The notes under the pieces: generated by a model
What the model saw: only the letters and a program-made list of their open reading frames with translations
The model's database searches: none
What the model was told of the DNA's origin: nothing
Translations under genes and position numbers: made by a program
Part shown: positions 11,088 through 23,055 of the stretch, one piece after another
How the letters are laid out: each line of letters starts with the position of its first letter
How positions within the stretch are numbered: the first letter of the stretch is position 1
Assembly (NCBI GenBank): GCA_026018925.1
Contig: JAKSZU010000008.1
Span: forward strand, 5,136,415-5,200,414
Direction of reading: 5' to 3'
Length of the DNA stretch: 64,000 bases
Source of the DNA: Tupaia tana
Lineage: Eukaryota > Chordata > Mammalia > Scandentia > Tupaiidae

Positions 11088-11425
11088 TCTTGGAGAGCAG
11101 TGAATCACAGGTAAGCCCCCCTCTTGGAGAGCGGTGACCACAGGTAAGCCCTCTCCTTGGAGAGCGGCAAGTCACAGGTAAGCCCCCTTCTTGGAGAGCG
11201 GTGAGTCACAGGTAAGCCCCCCTCTTGGAGAGCGGTGAGTCACAGGTAAGCCCCCTTCTTGGAGAGCGGTGAGTCACAGGTAAGCCCCCTTCTTGGAGAG
11301 CGGTGAGTCACAGGTAAGCCCCCCTCTTGGAGAGTGGTGAGTCACAGGTAAGCCCCTTCTTAGAGAGTGGTGACCACAGGTAAGCCCCTTTCTTGGAGAG
11401 TAGCAAGTTACAGGAAAGCCTCCTT
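11088..11425 (+). repeat. 34-bp minisatellite, about 10 units
   Basis: Ten tandem units with core GAGTCACAGGTAAGCCCC preceded by TCTTGGAGAGCGGT. The outer units are more diverged than the central four, which are almost identical. Nearly every unit contains CAGGTAAGC, a perfect consensus 5' splice site on the plus strand, opposite to the host gene. Confidence 0.93.
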
Positions 11426-12640
11426 GCTGAAATCTAGCGTGACAGGGAGATAGCACTGAGCATGGTCTACTGGAGCACACTGACTGAGCGCACAGGCCAA
11501 AACCTGGTCAGAACACTGTCAGTGAATTTAGTGTGTCAGTGGCAGGGTGGTGATGAACAGAGCTTGCACAGCGATGCAGCGTAGCGCAGGCTCCGTGAGG
11601 CTGAGGCTACATGGACCGGTCTTGGTTTCATGTCCCGAGGTCTCCCTGAGAATGTCCATGATTGAGGCTTGCTGAGGCTGGGGCTAAATTGCAGGGAAGA
11701 CCCTAGGGAGGGTGTCTGACTCTTTATTGCTGTGTCATAGAAGAAAAAATAAATAAATAAACAAAATAGAAGCAAATATGTCAGTGGATGAATGAATAGA
11801 TAAAGCATATTGGTTCCGTTTTCCTGGAGACCCTTGACTAACACAAACAAATGGTAATTTTTGACAAGTTGCTGGAGACAGTGGAGACCCTTGTGGTTGT
11901 GACCAACTGCATGGAGTCATCATCATATGGGGACCCTTACATGCTCCAGGTCCTTAACTCAAGGAACCCCATGAGGTTCTTATGATGAAGACCCAGCAAC
12001 CATCCCCTCCTGGCCCTGACAAGAGAAGGGCAGGAACACCCTTGATGAGATTCACCCATCGTCTTCCTCACAGGGAAGGAACGAGCCAGAGCACAGTCCC
12101 AAATCCTCATCCAAACTGGAAGGAGATCATTCTTACCCACTTCACACCATCCCAGGCTTCCTGACTCACTTTGGAGGGACAAAAGCCAGCACAGAAACTA
12201 GGGTCAGTACTTTAAATTGATTAGGAATGCTCCAGCCAGGGAAGGGAATTGTAGGTGGGGAGAAAAATAGTCATAGCACTGGAGAAAGCCCATGAAGATC
12301 ACAGCCGTGACACCCAGGCCCTCTAAAAACCCAGATCTAATTGGAAGGTGAACTGACCCCCACCAGGTCACCAGCAGGTTTTCAATGAGGCAACAGTGAA
12401 CTACATCTGAAACAGCTGATGGCCACAGCTGCTCTCCGGGGAAGCACACACACAGAGCCCCTAGTCAGTAGGAGAAACAGAAACCAGGATGCGAGAGGAA
12501 TGCAAAGCCTTGGCACTACAGCTCCGGACCATTCAAGACAGCGCTGCATTTAGCCTGCCCCACACTAATAACAGGTGAGAGCCTATTCTCTGCAGTCCCT
12601 CCTACCCACGTACCTGGCTTTAACAAAATCTGCAAGTCAT
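11426..12640. other. Intronic sequence, unclassified
   Basis: No gene seen. Parts (11930-12620) could be an old L1 5' end because recognisable L1 ORF1-like sequence follows at 12650, but I cannot support a boundary. Confidence 0.35.
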
Positions 12641-12649
12641 GATCAAAGG

Positions 12650-12920
12650 AAAGAAACAAACACCGTCTAGAGACACAAAGTGAGCATCAGGATGACTGAG
12701 GTGGGACACAGATGCTGGAATTATCAAGCATGAATTTTAACATAACTGTTATTTATATGCTTGGGGCCCTAATGGAAAAAGTAGATAAGATGCAAGAATA
12801 GATTGCCAATGTAAGCAGAGATGGAACCTTACAAAGAATGAAAAGGAGGTACTAGAAAGCAAACGCACCGTGATGGAAATGGAGAACACCTTTGAGGACT
12901 TCGTCAGCAGACTGCATGTA
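12650..12920 (+). mobile_element. Old L1 fragment, 5'/ORF1 region, plus strand
   Basis: GGAATTATCAAGCATGAATT, AATGGAAAAAGTAGATAAGA and AATGGAGAACACCTTTGAGG match in order and style the start of ORF1 of old mammalian L1 elements. No open frame is left. Confidence 0.45.
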
Positions 12921-12952
12921 TTAGAGTTCTCCAGGGACACAAACCTGCAGGG

Positions 12953-12991
<39 letters not shown>

Positions 12992-13440
12992 CCTATTAGT
13001 TTACTGTAAGATATGCATTATCAGGTATGGGCTCCTATGATTATGAACGATGGCAAGTCCCACGACCTGCTCTTTGCTAACTGGAGACCCAGGACAGCTG
13101 GTGCTGTCGTCTGAAGGCCTGTGAGCTGGAGAGTCAGCAGTCTAGATTCCAGACTGGTCTGATGGCCTGAATACCAGCACTGAGGGCAGAAGATCAATGC
13201 CCCAGTCCTTCCAGTGAAAGAGCTCTCAAATCCTCTCATCCTGCACCTTTTTATTTTATTGAGGCCCTCAACAGAAGGGATAATGACTCCCCACATTGGG
13301 GAAAGCAATTGCTTCACTCTGTTCACCAATTTAAATATGAATTTCTTGCAGAAACACCCTCCTGAGTATACCTAGAAACAATGTTTAATGAGCTGAGAGT
13401 GTCATAATTTAGTCCAGCTGACACGTAAAATAGGCCTCAT
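12921..13440. repeat. Old interspersed repeat of uncertain family, with CA array
   Basis: The stretch starting GTTCTCCAGGGACACAAACC, with a CA tract at 12955-12990 and an end near AGCTGACACGTAAAATAGG, follows the layout of a common ancient mammalian repeat that I cannot name with certainty. Confidence 0.45.
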
Positions 13441-13689
13441 GTCCAAGATGGCCAAGGAAGAGCCAGGCAGCCTGAAGGTGTATCAGTGGTGACTTACCAG
13501 CTGAGATGCCCAGAGAAAGGAACAGAAAAAACTAACAGAAAAATCCAAGAACTGGACAATATCAGAACTTTCATATTTGGGGTCCCTTGCAATTCCACAT
13601 GAATTTTGGTTTGTCTTTTCTATTTATGTAAAAATGATGTAAAATGACTTAATGTATAAATAATAATAAAATGAAGAAAAAAAACGATG

Positions 13690-14035
13690 TATTCATTTCC
13701 TAGTGCTGCTATAGTAGAAGATCACAGACTAGGTGACCGCAACAACAGAAATTTATCTTCTCCCAGTTTGGAGGCCCAAGATCAAGCTGCCCAGCTGGCC
13801 TCTTCAGACGTCTCTCCTTGCCTTGGAGGTGACCGACTTCTCCTGCATCCTCTCAGGGCCTTTCGACTGCCCCAGCAACAGCTCTGGTGTCTTCTCTGTG
13901 TCCTAGTTTCCTCTAATCAGAATACCAGTCAGATTAAATTAGGACACACCAACTCACTTCATTTCCATTTACCCCCTCAAAGGCCCCACTTACAAATATA
14001 GTCCCATTGTCACATTCTGTGGTACGTGGAGTTAG
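13690..14035 (-). mobile_element. MLT1-like LTR (ERVL-MaLR), minus strand
   Basis: The plus strand reads as the antisense of an MLT1 LTR: TTCCTAGTGCTGCTATAGTA, AACAGAAATTTATCTTCTCC and a later GTCCTAGTTTCC stretch. A SINE was inserted at its right side. Confidence 0.65.
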
Positions 14036-14039
14036 GTTT

Positions 14040-14317
14040 TGTTTTTGTTTTTGTTTTTGTTGTTGTTGAGAGAGATTTTTACTATAGGGCACATGTGCTT
14101 TCTGGAGAGACGAAGAGAAACAGAGAGACAGAAAGTGATAAATCAGCCCCCGGGGGGATGACCATACCACAATCCCTTCTCTTCCATTTTTCTCTAGGGA
14201 TTTTGGGCACGCACACATACATACCCAGCATAATTTTAAGCGACCAATTCTGGACTCGAACCACAGTTGACTATGTGGGAATCCATTGATGTAACCCTTA
14301 TGCCATCTGCTGGTCAC
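14040..14317 (-). mobile_element. tRNA-derived SINE
   Basis: Minus-strand, with a TTTTTG-repeat tail (complement of a CAAAAA tail) at 14036-14068. The head is moderately diverged. Confidence 0.87.
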
Positions 14318-14454
14318 AGAGTTAAGCTTTAACATAGACGATTTGGAGGTGTGCACAGTTCATGGAGTATTTTGGGAGTATTGCATCTTATCAATATTAG
14401 TCTTTCAATCCTTGAACATGAGAAATATTTTCATTTCATTACTTTCAGCAATAG

Positions 14455-15880
14455 ACCATGGGTTTCATGGTTAATGCTTTATATTTCTTTTGTTAATTTT
14501 ATTCCTAAGTGTTCTACTCACTTTGATGCCATTGCAAATAGAATGGTTTTTTTTTGTTTGTTTGTTTGTTTGGTTGGTTGGTTGGTTGTGTGTGTGTTTT
14601 TTTTTTTGTTTTTGTTTTTGTTTTTTTGAGAGGTTTTTGCTATAGGGCACATGCACTCGCCAGGAAGACAGAGAGAGATAGAGAGACAGAGAGAAATCAC
14701 CGCAATCCCTTCTCCTCCATTCTCCTCTCGGGATCTTGGGCACGCACGCACACGCGCCCGGCGTGAGTTTAAGCCACCAGGTCTGGGACTCGAACCACAG
14801 TCGACTATGTGGGAGTCCAGAGACAGCCATTACACTAACTGCTGGTCCCTAGAATGGTTTTCTTTTTAAACTGCCTACTCCAAGCATGAAGGAATACAAT
14901 CAAGTTACGTAGATTAACACTGTATCTTGCAACACTGAAGGAATTGTTTGAATTCTAATAAGCTATGAGAAGATTAGTTTAATAAACTATTAAACTAAAA
15001 ATTAATGTATTCTTTAGGATTTTCTATATACAAGATCATGTCTCCAGTGACTAGAGATAATTTCACTTTTTTTCTAACTTTTGACACCTTTCATTTGATT
15101 TCCTTGCCTAATTATTATGGCTAACACCTGCAGCACACTGTTAACTAGAAGTGCCAAGAACAGACATCTCTGACTAGTCAGAGATCTCAAGGAGAAACCA
15201 CTTTCATTGTGATAATACAATGTCAGCTCTGAGGTTTTTGCAGATACTCTGTATTAAGGTAAGTTCCCTTCTATTTCTAGTTTATTTATAATAAAAGGGT
15301 GTTGGGCTTTGTCAAATGATTTTTCTAAATGTATTGAGAAAATCATGGGTTTATCTTTTACTCTCTTGATCTCGTATATGATATTAACTGATTTTCAAAT
15401 GTTAAACTAAGGGTGCTTTCCTGGGATAGCTCCCCTTGGCCTTGGGATACAAACCTTTGTATAAATACCACTGGAGCTGGCTTTCCAGTACTTGGCTGGG
15501 GAGTCCGAACTCCTCAGCAAATATAAATGCCAACATCTATATTTATAAGAGGCATAAGAGGTGTAATTTTCTTGTAATATCATTTCCTGATTTTGGAATT
15601 TATGTAATATTAGTCTCATGAAATGATTTAGGGAGGGCCACCTCTTCTTACATTTTTTTGGAAAACGTAGTAAAAAATTAGTGGTAAGTCTTCTTTAAAT
15701 GTTTGGGAAGAATTCATGACAAAACCATCTGGGCCTGGACTTCTCTATGTAAATTATTTTAAATTACTAATTCAATCTCTCTCTCTTGCTTCTCTCTCTC
15801 TTATTTAAGCCTATTCTTTTTATTTTTAAATTTTTTCTTATTCCAATTTGGTAACTTGTGTCTCTTACGTCTATTTCTTT
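14455..15880 (-). mobile_element. L1 fragment, ORF2 reverse-transcriptase region, minus strand
   Basis: The plus strand is recognisable antisense L1 ORF2: TTAATTTTATTCCTAAGTGT, TTTTCTATATACAAGATCAT, TTTGTCAAATGATTTTTC and CTTTAAATGTTTGGGAAGAA occur in the right order. It is interrupted by the SINE at 14551. Many stops; not coding. Confidence 0.8.
14551..14849 (-). mobile_element. Young SINE inside L1 ORF2 remnant
   Basis: Flanked by TAGAATGGTTTT at 14539-14550 and 14850-14861. The T/G-rich left end (TTTG then GGTT repeats, then TTTTTG) is a mutated long tail. A roughly 20-bp piece of the GC-rich block is missing near 14699. Confidence 0.9.
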
Positions 15881-16236
15881 TTTTTTTTTTTTTTTTGATA
15901 AAGTCCATTTACTCTCAGATTATAATTAACAATATAAGTATGTTCAGAATAAAGGTAGTAAAAATCAGTAAGAAAATAGAAGACTTAAATGAATCTGTCA
16001 ACTAATGAGACCCTTTCGACATTTTTCGAACACTCTACTGAGCAACAAGGTACTTTCTTTTCAGGCATTCATGAACTGTTCACCAAAAACTCCTTTATGC
16101 TCACCAGAAAGCAAGTTTCACTACATTTAAAAGGATTGAGATAACATGAAGGAAAATCTCCAGACATTCGGAAATTAAATAACATCATCTACATAATCTA
16201 TGGATAATATTTAAAAAGCTATCAAATTCTGTGAAA

Positions 16237-16466
16237 TGGGCCAGCGGGTAGAGCATAGACCAAGGCACCTGGACCCCACATGGCTGACTGAGCAGATCGA
16301 GTCCTAGATCTGGTGGCCTGAAAGACATACCGCACAAGCATGCATGCCTGAAATCCCAAGAGGAAAACGGAGAAGGGGGAGTGTGGCCATCCCCGGTGGA
16401 CGATGTCTCACCCTCCCTCTGTCTATCTGTCTCTCTCTTTCTCTGGTGATGTGAGAAAAAAGAAAG
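16237..16466 (+). mobile_element. tRNA-derived SINE inside L1
   Basis: Diverged plus-strand copy starting GGGCCAGCGGGTAGAGCATA. It sits within L1 ORF2 sequence that resumes directly after its A/G-rich tail. Confidence 0.75.
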
Positions 16467-16696
16467 GTCTAAAATAATCAATGATCTAAAATATGACTTT
16501 AAGAAATTTTTTAAAAGGAGCACAATAAATCCAATGTATGTAAAGGAGGGAAATAGTAAAAGTAAAAGCTAAAATTAGCAAAATAAAAAATGTTTAAGAA
16601 ATTAAAAAATGAAATTGAAGGCTTGTGCTATGACTAGAAGATAAAAATGGTGAACTTCTAAGCAAAGACATCCCAAGATAATAAAAAAACCAGTAG

Positions 16697-16940
16697 AGGC
16701 CAGCAGGTGGCATGGTGGCCAAGGAGTTGAACTCCCAGTTGGCCAACCAGTTCAAGTCCCAGACTCGGTGTTCTGAACTTCGTGGTAGGTGTGTGTGTGT
16801 GTATGGGCATGTCCAAAATCCCGAGAGGAGAATGGAAGAGAAGGGACCGTGGCATGGCCATCTCCCCTGGGGGGGTGACCTCTCACCTTCCCTCCCTCTG
16901 TCTCTCTCCGGCAAGCAACATGCCCTGTGGGGGGGAAAAA
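16697..16940 (+). mobile_element. tRNA-derived SINE inside L1
   Basis: Plus-strand copy starting GGCCAGCAGGTGGCATGGTGG, the older A-box form. It ends in a G8 run instead of the usual CTATAGC-A tail. Confidence 0.85.
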
Positions 16941-17134
16941 AATCAATATTTCTCATAACTATAAACAGAATAATCCTGAACAAATTTTTAGCAAATAAAA
17001 TCTCAAAGTACATAAAATTTATCATACAATCAAGTAGGCTTTAACCCAAGAATGCAGTTGTTAATCCAGGCTTATCAATTAATTGAATTGATTACTAAAA
17101 AAACAAAAAGTAAAAAGGAGAAAACCATTGCCGT

Positions 17135-18100
17135 CTCTCTCTCCTTTCAGACCTAGCAGTCTTTCCTTCACGTGTTTGGGTGCTCCTGAGTTGGGGGCAT
17201 AGATAGTTATAAGCTTATTTCTTCTCGATACAGTAGCCCTTTTACTACGTAATGCCCTTCTTTGTCTCTTCTTACAGTTTTTGTCTTAAAGACTATTTTG
17301 TCTGAAATCAGTATCATCGTGTCAACTCTTTTTATTTCCGTTTGCATGAAATAGCTTTTTCCAGCCTTTCACTTTAAGTTTATGTATATAGATTTTATCC
17401 ATGAGGTGCATTTTTTGTAGGCAACGGAGAGAGGGTTTCTGTTTTCAGTCTGTCTCCTGATTGAAGAATTTAATCCATTAACATTCAACATTATTACCGA
17501 TATTTCCAGACTTATCTCTACCATTAAGTTCGCCATTTTTTGGGTTGTTTTATGTTCTCTATTTCTGTCTGTCTCTTTTTAGTTTTCCTGGTATAGCACT
17601 CTCTTCAGAATTTCTTGAAGAACTGGTCTGGTGTTGGTAAATTCTTTCAGGTATGTTTTTATCTTTTCTCCCCATTTGAAAGATAATTGTGCCGAGTATA
17701 GTCATTTTGGTTGAAATCATTTTTCTTTTAACACTTGTAATATATCTTCCCATTCTTTCCTTGCTTGCGTTGTTTCCACTGGGAGGTCTGATGTTAGCCT
17801 GATGGGATAATCTTTGTAAGAAACTTGATGTTTCTCACTTACCATTTTTAGTATCCATGATTTTGGTTAATTTGGCTATCATATGTTCTGGAGAGGATCT
17901 TCTTGGGTTGATTCTACTTGGGGTCCTTTGTATTTCTTGGGTTTGGATGTTTGATTGCTCCTCTAGGTTTGGGAAGTTTTCTGCAAGTATTTTGTGGAAT
18001 AGATTTTCTATGCCCTTGGCCAACTCTTCACCTTCTGGAATACCAAATATTTGGGCATTTCATAGTGTCTAGTATTTCCCATATGTTGTTCTCATTTTCT
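17135..18100 (-). mobile_element. L1 5' half: ORF1 C-terminus and ORF2 endonuclease start, broken
   Basis: On the minus strand 18023-17835 encodes NLFHKILAENFPNLEE and later QRTPSRINPRRSSPEHMI, which is L1 ORF1p just before and inside its RNA-binding domain. The frame continues to about 17560 with at least two in-frame stops. Further on, 17490-17140 matches the start of the ORF2 endonuclease domain (GLNS-like start, then LISDKIVFK-like and KRDKEGHY segments). It is a dead copy truncated within ORF2. Confidence 0.85.
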
Positions 18101-18339
18101 TAAATTATTTTTGGTGGTTTTATCTAAACCAAAAGTTTTTGTCTCCAGCTCAGGCACTCTTCCTGCCTCAGTTGCCCTCACTTGCTGCCACTCCTCCCTA
18201 GTCTGCAGCAGTGCAGGTTCTGGGGATAATGGTGGCAGACAGAGGTACCTGGGTTGAGTTGGGAGGCAGGAAGAAGCCTGGATGGTCTCCTGCCTCAGTT
18301 GCCCTCACATGCTGCTGCTCCTCTCTCGGGATATGTCTG

Positions 18340-19150
18340 TTTCATCCAAGTGATCTAACTGGTTGGCAGTGTCCTCATAATCCTTTTATATCTGTTGCAG
18401 TAATGACCCAAGTCTACCTAACTTTAGTAATATGAGCCTGATCTCTTTTTGTTAGTCAGTCTAGCTCAAGTTCTGTCCATGTTGTTGCCGATCTTTTCAA
18501 AGACCCAACTTGGGTTACATTGATTTTCTTTATTGTTTCTGTTCTCTATTTTATTAATATCCACTCTAACTTTTTTTTAGGTTTTTGTTATAGGATGTAT
18601 GCACTTGATGGAGAAAAGCAGAGAGAGGAAAAGTGAGAAATTACACCCCAGGAACATGGTCATGCTCAATGCCCTCTCCTCCATGCTCCTCCTCAGATTT
18701 TGGCATAAACACATGATTTTCAAGTATGATTTTCAAGCCACCAGGTCTGGGACTTGAATTGAAGTCAGCCATGTGGGACTCCAGCATCTTACTCAGCATG
18801 CCACCCACTGGCCCCTATCTACTCTAATCTTTGTTATTTACTCTTTCTGTTTATGTTGAGCTTAGTTTGTTCTTAAGTTTCTTTTCAAAGTGGAAGAGAA
18901 GTTTATTGGTTTGGGATATTTCCCCTTTTATAATCTAGGTGTCCGTGGCTGTCAGTTTCCTTTATACCTGTTCTATGCTGTGCTTGCAACATCCCTGTTT
19001 TGGTGTCTGGAGCTCATCTGTGTTCACCTCAAAGTTTGCTCTAATTTCCTTTTGGATTTCTTATTTGACTTATATGAACAAAATGACATTTAATCCCCAA
19101 CTATTTTTAAGTCCCCCAATGTTTGTTATCTCTATCCAGTTTGATTCCAC
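18340..19150 (-). mobile_element. L1 ORF2 fragment, minus strand, split by a SINE
   Basis: Antisense ORF2 text (TTGATTTTCTTTATTGTTTC, CTCTATTTTATTAATATCCA, then TTTGATTCCACTGC) lies on both sides of the SINE at 18573. It is not collinear with the ORF1 segment to its left, so it is a separate insertion or a rearranged piece. Confidence 0.7.
18573..18815 (-). mobile_element. tRNA-derived SINE inside L1
   Basis: Minus-strand copy. TATCCACTCTAA on the left and TATCTACTCTAATC on the right are the target duplication with one change. Confidence 0.85.
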
Positions 19151-19620
19151 TGCATCCAGACAGCATGCCTTGTGGACTCCCATGGCTTCACCACTCTCTT
19201 CTCACAATCCACATGCAGCCTATGAAGACACAGTGAAGGGATTTGAGCAAGCGGAGTTTCCCTTTAACGCCAGCTCTCTCTGAGCCTCCCTTCTGCCTGT
19301 GCCTGTCAACTCCCACAAAATCTTGATGTCTCACAGTGACCCCCACAAGCACCTGTGGCCTCCTAAAGAATTTTCACAGGTGACTGCCTCTTACAGATCT
19401 TGGTCAGATTTGCCCTTTATAAAATGACTGTGCCCTCAGGGTTTCCTCTCTCTGCTCAGACTTTCTTCCTGAGAGCCATTCTCCCTACCTACACCTCAGG
19501 ACTTCCCCACCTAAGTGAGCAATACATCTTCCTTTGTCCAAACCAGAGGAATCCTCTCATGTGTTGTTGTTTTCATTTTGTAAAGAATTACTTACTTAAT
19601 TTCATTTATCATTATTACTA

Positions 19621-19761
19621 TTTTTTTTTAATTTGCTACAGGGCATGTGTGCTCACCAGAGAGAGAGAAAGTGAGAAAGCGAACCAGCAGGTCTGGGACT
19701 CAAACCATGATCACCCTTATGGGAGTCCAGTGCCTCAACCAGCATGCCACTTGCTGACCCC
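19621..19761 (-). mobile_element. tRNA-derived SINE, short form
   Basis: Head and purine-rich tail block are joined directly, the GC-rich middle being absent, as in 117-246 and 23625-23760. Confidence 0.78.
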
Positions 19762-19781
19762 CAATTTTGTTTGTTTGTTTT

Positions 19782-20020
19782 AATTAATTTATTTCTTGCA
19801 TTAAAGAGATAGAAAAAAAGAGAAGAAGAGAGAAAGAGAGAATGACACCCCCCAATAGGATCCTCATGCCATAATCCAGCCCCAGAATCAGTCAACAAGG
19901 ATCATGGGCAAGTGCAAACATACCCCACACGCACAGAGATGTCTCCGCATGAGCTGCAGACCTTCCCACGTGGTTCCAGCCTGGTAGAGTTGCATTACTG
20001 TGACACCAACGTCTGGCCCT
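19782..20020 (-). mobile_element. Old tRNA-related SINE
   Basis: Minus-strand. The tail region TTAATTTATTTCTTGCATTAAAG and the head end AACGTCTGGCCC are visible; the body is strongly diverged. Confidence 0.55.
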
Positions 20021-20634
20021 TTCTCATGAGTTTTGATGTAAGACCCTCACCTTGGACAGGAGTTTCTCCATATCATAACACATTCAAGGACCACGTCCTG
20101 ACTATTTCACTTCAATCGCCTCTCCAGACACTGTCCATGTTCCTTGTTTTCTAACCAATAGTATCACCATAGCCAAAGCCTCCATCTTCTCTGCTGTGGA
20201 CAGCAGCAGGGGATGACAGTCACTTCTGTGTCATGTTATTCAGTTCTCACAGAACAACCAGATCGAGTTCTTTAAACCGAATGCAAAGCACCGTCATTGT
20301 TCCTACACTCCTTACAGATTCCTCCTGTACTTAGAGTCCAGGAGAAAACCTGACAGAGTTGAGGGGCTATCTCACCTAGACCCTTCTGTCTCCCTCATCT
20401 CACGCTGTGCATTCTGTCAGTCTTCATCTAGTCTCCAACTAGATTACTCTAGACATCTTCTGTTTCTTCCATATGCATATGCCATAACCTCATAAAACTT
20501 AACTATAACCTTCTCTAACTGCTAACTTAGTAATAGTATTACCTATCTCTCAACTCCAAAAAAACTCTGAGTATCTTTAATTTCTTCCTTTTGCTCATCT
20601 TCATTTACTGGTAAGTGAAGAGATGAAGCTGAGG
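20021..20634. other. Intronic sequence, unclassified
   Basis: No gene or confident repeat. The composition and short motifs suggest decayed L2-type sequence, but I cannot support it. Confidence 0.3.
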
Positions 20635-20800
20635 GGCAAGCAGATGGTATGGTGGTTAAGGCACTGGACTCTCACATGGTTGACTGCGGTTCGAGTCCCA
20701 GACCTGGCGGCTTGCTTTTTCACTCGCATGCCCCTTTCTCTCTCCCTCTCTCTCTTTCTGCCTTTTTCTCTGATGAGCCCTACAGTAAGTTTTAAATAAT
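20635..20800 (+). mobile_element. tRNA-derived SINE, short form
   Basis: Good A box and B box (GGTTCGAGTCCCAGACCTGG), then a direct switch to the pyrimidine stretch. Tail is mixed TTTAAATAATATTAATAATT. Confidence 0.83.
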
Positions 20801-20948
20801 ATTAATAATTAAAATTAAATAAATAATTATTTTTAAAAAAGAGATAAGGCTGGGTTTTCCTTTTTTGCCCAGGTATAATGAATAATATTACTCCTTTGAA
20901 CTGAAAAAAAAAATCCACTTTGGAATAATAAATTATAATGATCAATCT

Positions 20949-21597
20949 ATGACCTTCGTGTTTTTTTCCTGTTCTGTTTGTGTACTTGTTTCCATAATTG
21001 AGATTCAGAGCGAGCATTTCCTGTTTGTGACCACGGGTGTCCTTCCAGCCTCGCATCCCCTCTTCCCAGTGCCCAGCCACTTACCAAGTCATAGCAAGCA
21101 GCTCCATCCTCTCTGGAAATGGGCTCTGGCTTGTCTATCACCACCTTGCCAGCCCTGGCACCCACTCCCCCAGATCTCGGAGATGCATTCCGGATCTCTC
21201 TCCCTCCTTGAGCCCGGGCTGGAGGACACTGGGGAGAGCTCGCAGGTCAGACCTGGAAGGTGAAGCGGTTCTTGCTCTCCAGCGCAGCGGTCAGCAGATG
21301 CGAGGACGAGGGCTGAGCCTAAAGCTCCTGCAGAGACGGTGGAGACTGGCTGTGCTTCCTACTGGACCCCATCAGTCCAGAAGTTTCCGACAGCTGTTTC
21401 TACGACCTCTGCTCCCAGCTGCTCCAACAGCTGTGAACACCCCTGACCTTTTACATACAAACCCATCCTCGCGATTCCTGGAGTCAGTCATGCAAATAAC
21501 TCTGTGCTAGCTATGAAGCCCTCACTAAGATGTGATTATTATTAAAGGTGTAAATGTTCAAATCTTATCTCGTTATTCAGTAAATACCCTACACATG
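20949..21597. other. Unclassified moderately GC-rich intronic sequence
   Basis: A 157-codon plus-strand frame (21037-21510) starts here, but it has no family resemblance and is on the strand opposite to the gene. A short CA array lies at 21598-21614. Confidence 0.35.
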
Positions 21598-21734
21598 CAC
21601 ACACACACACACACCCTCTCCTCAGTGTGGCATATCCAGTACAAACTCATATCGAAATAATAAAATATTCTGAGAACAGTTACAACTTGGATACTTGCAA
21701 CAATTATCATAGTCAAATTAAAGGGGGAAACATG

Positions 21735-21912
21735 GGGGCCCGCAGGTGAGTGCAGGAATGTCCAAAATCCTAAGAGGAGAATGGAGAAGAAAGAGACTGT
21801 GGCATGGCCATCTCCTCTGGGGAGTGACTTCTTGCTTTCTGTCTCTCTGTCTCTCCCTCTGTCTCTCCAGTGAGCTTATGTGCCCTATAGCAAAAATCTC
21901 CCCCAAAAAAGG
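21735..21912 (+). mobile_element. tRNA-derived SINE lacking most of its head
   Basis: The first bases GGGCCCGCAGGTGAG join directly to the middle of the element (GTGCAGGAATGTCC), so about 80 bp containing the promoter boxes are missing. Confidence 0.82.
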
Positions 21913-22352
21913 GATGATGTTGGTGGGATATGACATACTAGACTCTACTACCTACAAAAGAGCTAAAATGGACATTTTTAGACCTCTTCTGTTAGCTTGC
22001 TACCATAAAGGTTAAGGACCAAAGTCAACCATCATCATTCCTAGATATTCAAAAATTACTTGACAAAAGTGTACCTTAAACAATGTCAAATGTTAAGACT
22101 AACACTACTTGGTAGCCCCATAAATGTAATGTCACTTAGCATTAGGAAGTAAAACTTAGAAATCCTTGGCTGAGTGTTGAAATCCCTTGACATCTACAAG
22201 AGATGGGTCTCAAAAACACCAATAAGCTCCAAAGTAATGAGTACTATATGATACAGTTTCTCTCAAATATTCTCTATCCTGTTCAACATATTTCCTCACT
22301 GTCTTTAATTCTATTGTTAAAAACATACATTGTCATTATCTTTGTGCTATTT

Positions 22353-22605
22353 TTTTAAGTTTATTTATTTAATTCTCCAATGATGGAGAGAGAGAAAGAT
22401 GGGAGACAGACAGAGAGAGAGGGAGAGAGAGAGAAGGAGGGAGAGACCTTCAAGAGGGTCCCCACACTGCACTCTGCTCCCAGCCCCGCCAGCCCTGAGC
22501 ACAGGCAATCGAGCACCCAGCACACATGGGGAAACTCTCGGCTGAGAACCAGGGTCCCTTCCATGTGGGCTCAGCTATGCGACTCCTATGATACCACCTG
22601 GCCTC
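22353..22605 (-). mobile_element. Old tRNA-related SINE
   Basis: TTTAAGTTTATTTATTTAAT tail at the left, long GAGAGA block, and a decayed head ending ATACCACCTGGCCTC. Same older family as 47806-48003. Confidence 0.62.
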
Positions 22606-23055
22606 TTTTTATGCTCACTTTTAATTAAAAAAAAGAGTTCTCCACAGGACTCCCTGTGTCCACACTGACGAGTCACAGAGAACCACCCATTGCACCTACG
22701 CAGTCAGACATGTCTTCCCCACTGCAGGCCCAGGCTCACTGCCCACCGCCTACCTGCCACCAGAGGCGGCTGAAAGTACTTCTTAGTACGTGGCGAATCA
22801 GCAGCACATGCGAAGTCTGCAGACCCTGTGGGCTGTCCAATTTGAAAAGACCCTCTGCCCTAGGCCTCCCGTCCGTGTCCCTGCCCTGCTCTCAGAGACC
22901 GCTGGTCTGCTCTGTGGTGCCTGGGAGTCTCCAGGATGCTTTCTCACGCGGCCTCTCGCTCTTGGCTCGTAATTTTTACACTTCCCTTTGACAACTGAGG
23001 TAGATGTCTACCTCAGTCAGTGCTCCTCACGCTGCCATCATGTTTCTTTCATTTA

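Larger units (their letters stand above)
15895..17130 (+). mobile_element. L1 fragment, ORF2 endonuclease-to-RT region, plus strand
   Basis: Sense L1 ORF2 is seen in three blocks separated by two SINEs: GAACACTCTACTGAGCAACA, AGCTAAAATTAGCAAAATAA and TTAACCCAAGAATGCAGTTG, in the correct order. It begins just after a T19 run (15879-15897) and points away from the minus-strand L1 to its left. Confidence 0.75.

Noticed and set aside
11088-11425. CRISPR-like array
   Set aside because: Units are directly tandem without unique spacers, and the genome is clearly mammalian.
17559-18023. L1 ORF1 as a functional gene
   Set aside because: The frame is broken by in-frame stops and the element is truncated in ORF2.
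21037-21510. 157-codon plus-strand frame
   Set aside because: Antisense to the gene, no recognisable domain, probably a chance frame in GC-rich sequence.
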